A stretch of 57,837 nucleotides of DNA from assembly GCA_964438975.1 (NCBI GenBank), contig CAYTMU010000022.1:1-57837 (forward strand). The letters run 5' to 3'. The stretch is from Chryseosolibacter sp964438975. GTDB taxonomy: Bacteria; Bacteroidota; Bacteroidia; Cytophagales; Cyclobacteriaceae. The stretch's first letter is position 1. The number at the start of each line of letters is the position of its first letter. The notes beneath the pieces were generated by a model, which was given only the letters and a program-made list of their open reading frames with translations, was not told the DNA's origin and searched no databases. Of this stretch, positions 43,244 through 51,154 are shown in pieces. A program made the translations under genes and the position numbers.

Positions 43244-44548
43244 ATGGGCCAGATAGCATTTGCCGCCATACTCGTTACGGCCGGTTATTTTCTCTTTAAG
43301 CGAATAGCCGTCATTCGGGACACGATCCGGTTGGGACGATCAGCCGTTATACAAGACAACCCCTTTGCGAGATGGCGGAATTTGTTGCTGATCGCTTTCG
43401 GTCAGAAAAAAATGTTCAAGAGACCGGTGCCCGCGTTGCTCCACCTCTTTGTCTATCTGGGATTCCTTATTATTAACCTGGAGGTGCTCGAATTCGTCAT
43501 CGACGGGCTCGCTGGAACGCATCGGATTTCCGCACCTTTTCTCGGGTCGTTGTACTCTGTTTTGATGAATATCTTTGAATTCCTGGCGGTCGCGGTGCTG
43601 GTTTCGTGTGTGATTTTCCTGATCCGCCGAAATATCCTGAAGGTTCCCCGGTTCTGGAACTATGAAATGACTAGCTGGCCGCGCCTTGACGCCAATGTGA
43701 TCCTCCTTACTGAGATCGCGTTGATGGCGGCTATACTCACGATGAACGCCGCTGACCAGTTGTTGCAACCAGTAAACGCCAGCTATCCTGATACGGGTCG
43801 CCTTTTCTTTAGCTCGATGCTGATGCCTGCACTCAGTTCGCTAGATGAAGCCAGTCTGATCGTCACCGAGCGCGTGGCGTGGTGGTTCCACATCATCGGC
43901 ATCCTCGCTTTCGCGGTGTATGTAACGTATTCAAAGCATCTTCATATTTTCATGGCATTCCCCAATACCTGGTTCGGGCGAGTTGTGCCGCAGGGAAAGA
44001 TGGCCAACATGCCCGTGGTTACTACCGAAGTGCGCGCTATGCTTGGACTGGCGGAAGCCACAACGGAACCGACTTCCGGAGAGCCGGGAAGGTTTGGTGC
44101 GAAAGACGTCAACGACCTTTCCTGGAATATGCTGATGAGCGCTTACACGTGTACCGAGTGCGGGAGATGCACTGCGGAGTGTCCCGCACATCAGACCGGA
44201 AAGAAATTGTCCCCGCGCAAGATCATAATGGACACGAGGGATCGCATGGAAGAAGTCGGAAAATCATTGCGCAAGGGAGGATCGGGATTCGATGACGGCA
44301 AATCGCTCTTGAATGACTACATTACGAAGGAGGAAATTAACGCTTGCACGAGCTGTCAGGCTTGTGTCGAGGCATGCCCGGTGATGATTAATCCACTGGA
44401 TATCATCCTGGAACTGAGGAGATACGTGTCGATGGAGCAGTCGGGTGCTCCAGCGTCCTGGAATAATATGTACCAGAACATCGAGACGAATTTCGCGCCC
44501 TGGAAATTTTCACCCGGCGACCGGTTCAATTGGGCGAAGGAGCAATAA
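43244..44548 (+). CDS. membrane-bound 4Fe-4S ferredoxin-type protein (HdrD/GlpC-like)
   Basis: A 434-residue protein with about five membrane helices in residues 1-240 (for example AFAAILVTAGYFLF, LLHLFVYLGFLIINLEVLEF, WWFHIIGILAFAVYVTY) and a cytoplasmic domain carrying two 4Fe-4S motifs, CTECGRCTAECP and CTSCQACVEACP. This is the layout of a NarI-like cytochrome part joined to a ferredoxin domain, as in DsrM/HdrE-type quinone-linked oxidoreductases. Together with the next gene (24-base gap) it probably passes electrons between a soluble donor and the quinone pool; the donor is not known. A link to beta-oxidation through electron-transfer flavoprotein is an attractive but unproven idea. Confidence 0.85.
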   Translation: MGQIAFAAILVTAGYFLFKRIAVIRDTIRLGRSAVIQDNPFARWRNLLLIAFGQKKMFKRPVPALLHLFVYLGFLIINLEVLEFVIDGLAGTHRISAPFLGSLYSVLMNIFEFLAVAVLVSCVIFLIRRNILKVPRFWNYEMTSWPRLDANVILLTEIALMAAILTMNAADQLLQPVNASYPDTGRLFFSSMLMPALSSLDEASLIVTERVAWWFHIIGILAFAVYVTYSKHLHIFMAFPNTWFGRVVPQGKMANMPVVTTEVRAMLGLAEATTEPTSGEPGRFGAKDVNDLSWNMLMSAYTCTECGRCTAECPAHQTGKKLSPRKIIMDTRDRMEEVGKSLRKGGSGFDDGKSLLNDYITKEEINACTSCQACVEACPVMINPLDIILELRRYVSMEQSGAPASWNNMYQNIETNFAPWKFSPGDRFNWAKEQ

Positions 44549-44572
44549 TAGTATTTATTAATAAGTTGACGT

Positions 44573-45361
44573 ATGAATGTGCCAACAATGGCGGAGATGG
44601 CATCGCGTGGCGAATCGCCGGAAGTCCTTTTCTGGGTCGGATGCGCTGGATCTTTCGACGATCGTTACAAGCGCGTGACCCGATCATTTGTGAAGATCCT
44701 TCAGGCTGTCGGGATAAAGTTCGCTGTGCTCGGTACGGAAGAAGCTTGCACCGGTGACCCGGCGCGGCGCGCGGGAAATGAACTCCTGTTTCAGATGCAA
44801 GCGATGAACAACATCCAGGTTCTGAACGGATACGGGATAACAAAGATTGTTACAGCCTGCCCTCATTGCTTTAATACCATTAAGAACGAATACCCCGAAC
44901 TCGGAGGTCAGTACGACGTACTTCATCATTCGGTATTTCTCCAGCAACTTATCGATGAAGGCAAAATACGGATCGCGGAGGGCGGATCGTTCAAAGGAAA
45001 GAAGATCACTTATCACGACTCCTGCTTTCTGGGACGCGCGAATAACATTTACGAAGCTCCGAGGTCGGTACTGGAGTTACTTGATGCGGATCTCGTTGAA
45101 ATGAAACGCAGCCGTACGAAGGGCTTCTGCTGCGGAGCGGGCGGAGCGCAAGTCTTCAAGGAACCAGAACCGGGCAAGAAGGATATCAACGTCGATCGCA
45201 CGGAGGAGGCGCTGGCAACAGGAGCTGAAACCATCGCTGTGGCATGTCCTTTTTGCATGATCATGATGAGCGATGGCGTGAAAAGTAAGGATATGGAGTC
45301 GCGAGTGAAGGTGCGGGATCTGGCAGAACTAATCGCCGACGCACAAGGTTTATCCGGTTAG
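44573..45361 (+). CDS. CCG-domain Fe-S protein (HdrB/GlpC/LutA type)
   Basis: A 262-residue protein with two cysteine-rich CCG domains: first with EEACTGDPARRAG and ACPHCFNTIKNEYP; second with DSCFLGRANN and GFCCGAGGAQ, plus CPFCMIMM. Such domains hold the special Fe-S cluster of heterodisulfide reductase HdrB. It follows the membrane 4Fe-4S protein and probably forms a complex with it. The first CCG domain seems partly degenerate (VGCAG, single Cys). No flavin domain is seen. Its substrate may be a disulfide or an organic acid; sequence does not say. Confidence 0.85.
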   Translation: MNVPTMAEMASRGESPEVLFWVGCAGSFDDRYKRVTRSFVKILQAVGIKFAVLGTEEACTGDPARRAGNELLFQMQAMNNIQVLNGYGITKIVTACPHCFNTIKNEYPELGGQYDVLHHSVFLQQLIDEGKIRIAEGGSFKGKKITYHDSCFLGRANNIYEAPRSVLELLDADLVEMKRSRTKGFCCGAGGAQVFKEPEPGKKDINVDRTEEALATGAETIAVACPFCMIMMSDGVKSKDMESRVKVRDLAELIADAQGLSG

Positions 45362-45384
45362 TCTGGTCTTAAATTATATCGATC

Positions 45385-45888
45385 ATGTTTGTTCCTTTTG
45401 AATCGCTACCGCCTACTTCGCGTGTCTGGGTCTTTCAGGCTAGCCGTCCGCTTACGGCTCCGGAGATGGAGGCCGCCGACGCCGCGCTCCGCGCATTCAC
45501 CGATGAGTGGGCCGTGCATGGCACGCCGATGGAAACCTCCTACAATATTCGACACAACCGGTTTATCGTGCTGGCTGCCGACGAAAGCCGGCAGGCCGCG
45601 AGTGGTTGTTCGATCGACAGTTCGGTGCGTGTGCTGAAGGAGATTGAAATACGTCTTGACATCACCCTGCTTGACCGTAACCAGGTAGCATTCCTTCGCG
45701 ATGACAATGTCGAGGCGTGGCCCCTGAACGTTCTGAAAGAAAAATTCACCGGCGGTATCTTGAATGAGCATACTTTGACGTTCAATAATCTTATAAGCAC
45801 CAAGGCAGAGCTGGAAGACCGCTGGTTGTTACCAGTAAGCGAAACCTGGGTAAAGCGATATCTGCCAAATGCTTTGGCGAACGTCTAA
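45385..45888 (+). CDS. conserved Bacteroidota protein of unknown function
   Basis: A 167-residue cytosolic protein. The opening SRVWVFQASRPLTAPEMEAADAALRAFTDEW (outline only), the motif SYNIRHNRFIVLAADE, GCSIDSSVRVLKEIE and VAFLRDDNVEAWPLN are typical of a family often called 'ABC transporter ATPase' in Bacteroidota annotations. There is no Walker A or B motif, so that name is not supported by this sequence. Position between the Fe-S genes and the PorE-like gene gives no clear hint. Confidence 0.78.
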   Translation: MFVPFESLPPTSRVWVFQASRPLTAPEMEAADAALRAFTDEWAVHGTPMETSYNIRHNRFIVLAADESRQAASGCSIDSSVRVLKEIEIRLDITLLDRNQVAFLRDDNVEAWPLNVLKEKFTGGILNEHTLTFNNLISTKAELEDRWLLPVSETWVKRYLPNALANV

Positions 45889-45912
45889 CGAGTTCGTAGT
45901 TTTATAAAGGTT

Positions 45913-47931
45913 ATGAGGAATTCAGGTCTTATCGTCGTGATGCTGGCACTGCTGTTCGCTTGCAGCTCAGAAAAGAAAGCTACGAAGGCGTTTCGGCTGG
46001 GGAAGTATCAGACGACGATAAACATAGTAAAGGATAAACTGGAGCGGGAGCCTGAGAACGGACCTGCCAATTATATTGTCGCTGAATCCTACCGGCTGTC
46101 TAACCGTTTGAAGGAAGCCGAGTCTTACTATGCGAAAGCGCGTGGCGGGGCTATCGACCCGGATACCGTGAAGTTCTATTATGCTCAGTCGCTCGAGATG
46201 AACGGCAAGTACGAGGCTGCTCGTAAGATTTGGCAGGATGTTGTGACGAGTGCTGAATCTGAGCGGTTGCGCGAGCGGGCGGAAGACAAGATCGCGGCGC
46301 TCGACTATCTGGACAAGCTCCGCGAAAAGCAGAGCCACTACCGGGTTCGAAACCTCGAGCTCGTAAACACACCGGCAAGTGAATACGCTCCATTTCACCT
46401 TAACGATGAACTCTACTTCACGTCATCGCGAGGCAACGGCAAGGTCTACGAGGCCACGGGAACCCCATTCACGAATATCTACAAGGTTGCTTCGCGAGGA
46501 GCGATCGTTGACATCGCCACGCTGGCCCCGCTCCCGGAAGGAATTAACAACGAAAGTATAAACGACGGTTGCATCACTTTCACACCGGATGGAAAGACCA
46601 TGGTGTTCGCAAAGGGAAATTCCGGTAAACGACGTGGATCAAATGACGTGGATCTCTATTTGTCGCGGTTTCGGAATGGAACATGGAGTGAGCCAATCCC
46701 CCTCAACATCAATGACCCTGAAGCCTGGGATTCGTCGCCGGCATTTGCTCCCGACGGACGGACGCTCTACTTCGCTTCTAACCGCAAAAGCCGGGCGCGA
46801 AATATGGCGTCCTATGGTGGACTGGATATATATTCCGCGGTGATGGACTCACGTGGCCGTTTTTCCAGGGTGCGAAATCTCGGCCCGGAGGTCAACACGC
46901 CGGGAAATGAAATGTTCCCATACGTCGCGGATGACTCCAAACTCTACTTCGCATCTGACGGACATCCGGGATTCGGCGGACTCGATATCTTTGTCGTCAA
47001 ACGTTCCGGGGGAAAGACAGTGGTGGAAAACCTGGGCGAACCCGTCAACTCTTCGGGGGATGACTTTGGAATATTTCTCTTCCGCGCTGACCGTGGATTC
47101 TTTACGTCCAACCGCGAGGGTGGAAAAGGCGATGACGACATCTACACATTTGTCAACGAAGACCCGGACCTCCGCGTGGTTAATTACTACCTGCAAGGGA
47201 TCACGTATACGCCCGACAGTGCCGGGTGGAAGATACTACCGAATACACGGGTGTCGCTGCTTGACGGCGAGGGGGAACTGATGCAGGACTACGTTACTGG
47301 AACAGACGGGAAGTTCTTCTTCCGCGTCTACGAAAATGAGGATTATGAACTCGTCGGTGAAACAGATGGCTATCTGGTGAAACGCCAGTCGTATACCACA
47401 AAAGGAAAGGCAGTGGATGTAACTACGCTGACGCAACTCGTCACCAATGTCACCCTCGATACGACGATCGTTCTCGACAAGATGGAACTGAATAAGATAT
47501 TCGTATTGGAGAATATCTATTACGATCTCGACAGCGCGAATATCAGACCAGACGCTGCTGTTGAACTTGATAAACTTGTTCAGATACTTATAGACAACCC
47601 CGAGATCAACATCGAACTAAGCTCGCATACGGATAGTATAGCCAGCGTAGAATACAACCAGGATCTTTCGCAACGACGCGCCCAGTCGGCGGTCAATTAT
47701 TTGATTCAACGCGGCATATCCAGTGACCGACTCGTCGCCAAAGGGTATGGGGAACTCCGTCCGATCGCGCGGAACACAAACCCTGATGGCACCGATAATC
47801 CCGAGGGTCGCCAGCGCAACCGTCGTACTGAGTTCAAGATTCTCGAGATCAATGCAATTCCGCGACCGCTAATGGATGAGGAGGGCGACGAGTTTGATGA
47901 AGACAAATACTTCCGATCAGGGGATAATTGA
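45913..47931 (+). CDS. PorE-like OmpA-family lipoprotein (TPR, propeller, CRD, OmpA)
   Basis: A 672-residue outer-membrane lipoprotein. Lipobox cysteine at residue 17 (LALLFACSSE); TPR-like helices to ~130 (NYIVAESYRLSNRLKEAESYYAKA); a PD40/WD40-type propeller at ~150-400 (DGKTMVFAKG, WDSSPAFAPDGRTLYFASNR); a carboxypeptidase-regulatory-like domain at ~420-520; and an OmpA peptidoglycan-binding domain at ~540-650 (NIELSSHTDSIASVEYNQDLSQRRAQ, quoted in part). This exact order is that of PorE of Porphyromonas gingivalis, needed for the type IX secretion system. No other T9SS gene is in the window. The acidic tail EEGDEFDEDKYF is also seen. Confidence 0.85.
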   Translation: MRNSGLIVVMLALLFACSSEKKATKAFRLGKYQTTINIVKDKLEREPENGPANYIVAESYRLSNRLKEAESYYAKARGGAIDPDTVKFYYAQSLEMNGKYEAARKIWQDVVTSAESERLRERAEDKIAALDYLDKLREKQSHYRVRNLELVNTPASEYAPFHLNDELYFTSSRGNGKVYEATGTPFTNIYKVASRGAIVDIATLAPLPEGINNESINDGCITFTPDGKTMVFAKGNSGKRRGSNDVDLYLSRFRNGTWSEPIPLNINDPEAWDSSPAFAPDGRTLYFASNRKSRARNMASYGGLDIYSAVMDSRGRFSRVRNLGPEVNTPGNEMFPYVADDSKLYFASDGHPGFGGLDIFVVKRSGGKTVVENLGEPVNSSGDDFGIFLFRADRGFFTSNREGGKGDDDIYTFVNEDPDLRVVNYYLQGITYTPDSAGWKILPNTRVSLLDGEGELMQDYVTGTDGKFFFRVYENEDYELVGETDGYLVKRQSYTTKGKAVDVTTLTQLVTNVTLDTTIVLDKMELNKIFVLENIYYDLDSANIRPDAAVELDKLVQILIDNPEINIELSSHTDSIASVEYNQDLSQRRAQSAVNYLIQRGISSDRLVAKGYGELRPIARNTNPDGTDNPEGRQRNRRTEFKILEINAIPRPLMDEEGDEFDEDKYFRSGDN

Positions 47932-48015
47932 GATCGTTAGGCGTGAGGTGTGACGAAGGTCGTCCTTACACCTATCTACTATGCTTTCCGAATTTTTGTT
48001 ATTTAATTGCACGCT

Positions 48016-49416
48016 ATGAACTACCGCATAGAAAAGGATACTATGGGCGAGGTGAAAGTCCCCGCCGACAAATATTGGGGGGCGCAGACCGAGCGCTCGA
48101 GAAACAACTTTCGGATCGGGCACGAGGCGAGTATGCCGAAGGAGATCATCTATGCCTTCGCTTACCTCAAGAAGGCGGCTGCTCTGGCCAATCACGAACT
48201 CGGCGTGCTCGACGCCGGGAAAAGGGACCTCATCGCAAAGGCTTGTGACGAGATACTCGCCGGCAAACTCGATTCTGAGTTTCCGCTTGTTATCTGGCAG
48301 ACCGGGTCCGGCACGCAGAGCAACATGAATGTGAATGAAGTGATTGCCTATCGTGCGCATGTAATACAGGGAGGAAAGCTCACAGATGAGAAGAAAGCCC
48401 TCCATCCCAATGATGATGTCAACAAATCGCAGTCGTCGAACGACACCTTCCCGACTGCCATGCACATAGCTGCCTACAAGGAGGTGGTAGAGGTAACGCT
48501 TCCGGGATTGCAGAAGCTTCGCGATACACTTGCCAGAAAGGTGGAAGAGTATATGGGAATTGTCAAGACGGGGCGTACGCATTTCATGGACGCCACCCCG
48601 CTGACGCTCGGTCAGGAATTCTCCGGGTATGTTCAGCAGATCGACAATGGTATGAAAGCAGTTCGGACTGCCCTGGAATCTGTGCGCGAGCTCGCCTTAG
48701 GAGGAACGGCTGTCGGCACCGGACTCAATACGCCGAAGGGTTACGATGTCCTGGTGGCAAAGAAGATCGCCGAGCTTACCGGTCTTCCCTTTGTGACGGC
48801 GCCGAACAAGTTCGAGGCGCTGGCGGCGCATGATGCGATGGTCGAATTATCGGGGGCCCTGAAGCGCGTTGCAGTTTCTCTTATGAAGATCGGTAACGAC
48901 ATCCGCATGCTTAGTTCAGGGCCGCGGTGCGGGATCGGTGAGATCGTTATCCCAGACAACGAACCTGGTTCGTCGATCATGCCCGGGAAAGTAAACCCGA
49001 CACAACCTGAAGCACTCACGATGGTTTGTGCCCAGGTGATCGGTAACGACACGGCAGTGACCATAGGCGGGTCGTTGGGTCACTTCGAATTGAACGTCTT
49101 TAAGCCTGTGATCGCAGCCAATGTACTGCAGTCGGCTACGCTACTCGGTGATGCCTGTGTGTCGTTCAACGACAAGTGCGCGGAAGGTATCGTCCCGAAT
49201 AAACCCGTCATCCGTCAACACCTGGAGAACTCACTGATGCTTGTCACGGCGTTGAATACACATATTGGCTACGAAAACGCGGCAAAGATTGCCAAGAAGG
49301 CACACCAGGAAAACAAAACCCTCCGGGAGGCCGCGGTAGAACTGGGGCTGCTGACATCCGAACAATTTGATGCATGGGTGCGACCTGAGAACATGGTGGG
49401 AAGCCTCGGTCAGTAA
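48016..49416 (+). CDS. fumC: class II fumarate hydratase
   Basis: A 466-residue fumarase that hydrates fumarate to malate in the citric acid cycle. The class II signature GSSIMPGKVNP, TGSGTQSNMNVNEV, KSQSSNDTFPTAMH and GRTHFMDATPLTLGQEFSG are intact. ATG 48016 is preferred over TTG 48007. Aspartase shares the fold, but the conserved HxDxxP-type region (HPNDDVNKSQSSNDTFP) and TGSGTQ are those of fumarase. Probably monocistronic. Confidence 0.95.
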   Translation: MNYRIEKDTMGEVKVPADKYWGAQTERSRNNFRIGHEASMPKEIIYAFAYLKKAAALANHELGVLDAGKRDLIAKACDEILAGKLDSEFPLVIWQTGSGTQSNMNVNEVIAYRAHVIQGGKLTDEKKALHPNDDVNKSQSSNDTFPTAMHIAAYKEVVEVTLPGLQKLRDTLARKVEEYMGIVKTGRTHFMDATPLTLGQEFSGYVQQIDNGMKAVRTALESVRELALGGTAVGTGLNTPKGYDVLVAKKIAELTGLPFVTAPNKFEALAAHDAMVELSGALKRVAVSLMKIGNDIRMLSSGPRCGIGEIVIPDNEPGSSIMPGKVNPTQPEALTMVCAQVIGNDTAVTIGGSLGHFELNVFKPVIAANVLQSATLLGDACVSFNDKCAEGIVPNKPVIRQHLENSLMLVTALNTHIGYENAAKIAKKAHQENKTLREAAVELGLLTSEQFDAWVRPENMVGSLGQ

Positions 49417-49526
49417 GGATGGTATTTTAAATCCAAAAAATATTTGTACTTTTATTCTAATTAAGGCATTGTGCGGCAGCGGTTTGGCGCCGCCATTCTC
49501 AGTAGGAAACTCAATTTTTAATCTAT

Positions 49527-50165
49527 ATGAATAACAGACTTGTTTTATTTTTTTGTCTGGCTTTGATTTTTTCAGCTTCTCAAAGTTATGCTCAGCTCTC
49601 CAAGAAGGAAAAAAAGGAGTGGAAGAAGAAGGCCAAGGAATTCGCCCGCAACCCTGCTAACCTGAAACAATTTACAGAAGACAAGGAGTCTGCGGAAGGT
49701 CAGGTGTCATCTCTCAATGATCGCCTTACACAACTGCAGCGAACCATGAGTAACAAGGATGCTCGCATAGCCGATCTCGAAGACCAACTGGCTCAGGCGC
49801 GCGCGCAGTTGACAAGCACACGCGCAGAGCTTGCTCAACTGAAATCAAGTCCCGTTGTGAATGAGATGGATTATTCTCAGGGCGTTGTCTTCAAAGTGCA
49901 GATCGGAGCGTTCAAGAACAAGGACCTGCAAAAGTACTTCGACAACAACCCCAACCTTGGTGGTGAAGTAAAGCAGGATGAGCCGCAGCGGATCACGATC
50001 GGAATTTTCAGAGATTACTGGGAAGCTGATGAATTCAAAAAATATATGCGCGAAATGGGTGTAAAAGACGCTTGGATCGTTCCTTATCGCGATGGACAAC
50101 GCGTAGAAATTAAGGATGTTCTGGAAGGAGTTGTCGCGGAAAAACCTGAAGGAGCAGCAAACTGA
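49527..50165 (+). CDS. secreted coiled-coil protein with SPOR-like C-terminus
   Basis: A 212-residue secreted protein: signal peptide (MNNRLVLFFCLALIFSASQSYA), a strongly basic segment (KKEKKEWKKKAKEF), a coiled coil of about 60 residues (SSLNDRLTQLQRTMSNKD and ADLEDQLAQARAQL), and a C-terminal domain (FKVQIGAFKNKDL, ITIGIFRDYWEADEFKKYMR, DAWIVPYRDGQRV) with the repeat layout of SPOR domains, which bind denuded peptidoglycan. Such proteins are often labelled ezrin/radixin/moesin-like. A structured 5' region (49473-49493) and a terminator at 50188-50217 frame it as a single-gene transcript. Confidence 0.8.
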   Translation: MNNRLVLFFCLALIFSASQSYAQLSKKEKKEWKKKAKEFARNPANLKQFTEDKESAEGQVSSLNDRLTQLQRTMSNKDARIADLEDQLAQARAQLTSTRAELAQLKSSPVVNEMDYSQGVVFKVQIGAFKNKDLQKYFDNNPNLGGEVKQDEPQRITIGIFRDYWEADEFKKYMREMGVKDAWIVPYRDGQRVEIKDVLEGVVAEKPEGAAN

Positions 50166-50187
50166 TACTGTCGCATTATGCGTAAGA

Positions 50188-50217
50188 AAAAGCAGCGCCG
50201 GCACCGCTGCTTTTTTT
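50188..50217 (+). terminator. intrinsic terminator after the coiled-coil gene
   Basis: Stem AGCAGCG/CGCTGCT (50191-50197 with 50205-50211), extended by A:T pairs, loop of 7 bases, then seven T in a row (50211-50217). It lies 22 bases after the stop of the coiled-coil gene. Confidence 0.88.
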
Positions 50218-50335
50218 ATACCCATCCTCTCAAAGAAATTGCACCATCGGGCACTGGACTTCGCAAATTGAACGTTGGTAAAGGGTAACCATCGTTCAAA
50301 TGCCGGTATAAGGAATCCAGAGTCTTGCGCCGGGA

Positions 50336-50366
50336 TTTGTCCATGGCGTTTAACGGGTTAATTTTG
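50336..50366 (+). promoter_or_regulatory. promoter of the glycine-rich protein-recJ-lptB operon
   Basis: TTTG at 50336-50339, a 19-base spacer and TAATTTTG at 50359-50366 match the Bacteroidota promoter at every defined position. The ATG is at 50372, only 5 bases after the -7 box, so the transcript should start at or next to the start codon. Confidence 0.6.
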
Positions 50367-50371
50367 TCGGA

Positions 50372-51151
50372 ATGAGTAGAGTGCCTCTTCTGTTTTTTCT
50401 CCTTTATTGCTTTGGCGTGCAGGCGCAGGTGAGGGTAAGCAAACTTGTGATCAGACCTCACGAGGTCTACACTATGGACTCTACCGATATCCTCGTGGCG
50501 GACTCACTTATCATGATGGACTCTTCGACAATCCGGTTAAATGGACTGAAGTCGGAGAACTTTATTCGCACAAATGTCGCGATATTTGGAAACCACTGTG
50601 TCATCGATGGCCGTGGCATCAATGGCAAACGTGGTGTTGATGGCGCGCATGGACAGACGCCGGCGGGCCCGTGCAGGGATGGAAGTTCGGGACGCAATGG
50701 ACTGAGAGGACTGAGTGGTGGGGCAGGAACAAACTTGTTCCTGTACATCGATAACATACAGATCAAAGGCAAACTCACCATTGATATCACCGGGGGCAAC
50801 GGAGGTGATGGCGGATACGGTGGAGAAGGCGGTGGCGGAAGTCCGGGTACTCAACATTGTTACGGAGGTGAGGGTGGTTCTGGTGGCAACGGCGGAGTCG
50901 GTGGTGATGGTGGTCGGGGAGGTGTACTTACGATCGGCGGCCGCGACGCAATCATCGTTCGCGCACTCGTCGGAAATGTCCTCACGGTCGCGCAGAACGG
51001 TGGCTCCTTTGGATACGGAGGAATCCGGGGAGCTGGTGGCCAACCGGGATTAGGTCCTGGCAAAAAGCACGGAAGGACTGGCCCGAACGGGAAAGACGGA
51101 TCGTACGGACGTCCCGGCGACGCCGGCACAATTCTCTTCGAAGAACCCTAG
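50372..51151 (+). CDS. secreted glycine-rich, collagen-like protein
   Basis: A 259-residue protein with a signal peptide (PLLFFLLYCFGVQAQ) and a folded first part of ~80 residues (LVIRPHEVYTMDSTDILVADSLIMMD, in outline), which looks like a beta-helix start. From residue ~85 Gly-X-Y-like repeats appear (GRGINGKRGVDGAHGQ), then two glycine-rich blocks (TGGNGGDGGYGGEGG; GEGGSGGNGGVGGDGG) separated by short hydrophobic strands (TNLFLYIDNIQIKGKLTIDI; LTIGGRDAIIV), and a final repeat block ending GRPGDAGTILFEEP. Similar in style to Gly-rich surface proteins. It ends 3 bases before recJ, so the two are co-transcribed. Confidence 0.78.
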   Translation: MSRVPLLFFLLYCFGVQAQVRVSKLVIRPHEVYTMDSTDILVADSLIMMDSSTIRLNGLKSENFIRTNVAIFGNHCVIDGRGINGKRGVDGAHGQTPAGPCRDGSSGRNGLRGLSGGAGTNLFLYIDNIQIKGKLTIDITGGNGGDGGYGGEGGGGSPGTQHCYGGEGGSGGNGGVGGDGGRGGVLTIGGRDAIIVRALVGNVLTVAQNGGSFGYGGIRGAGGQPGLGPGKKHGRTGPNGKDGSYGRPGDAGTILFEEP

Positions 51152-51154
51152 TAG

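Noticed and set aside
50216..50344. A 42-codon minus-strand frame between the terminator at 50217 and the glycine-rich gene
   Set aside because: No promoter element or family resemblance, and it overlaps the promoter of the plus-strand gene; cannot be supported as a gene.
50790..51130. Long opposite-strand frames over the glycine-rich gene
   Set aside because: They are proline/threonine-rich mirror images of the Gly codons and have no features of their own.
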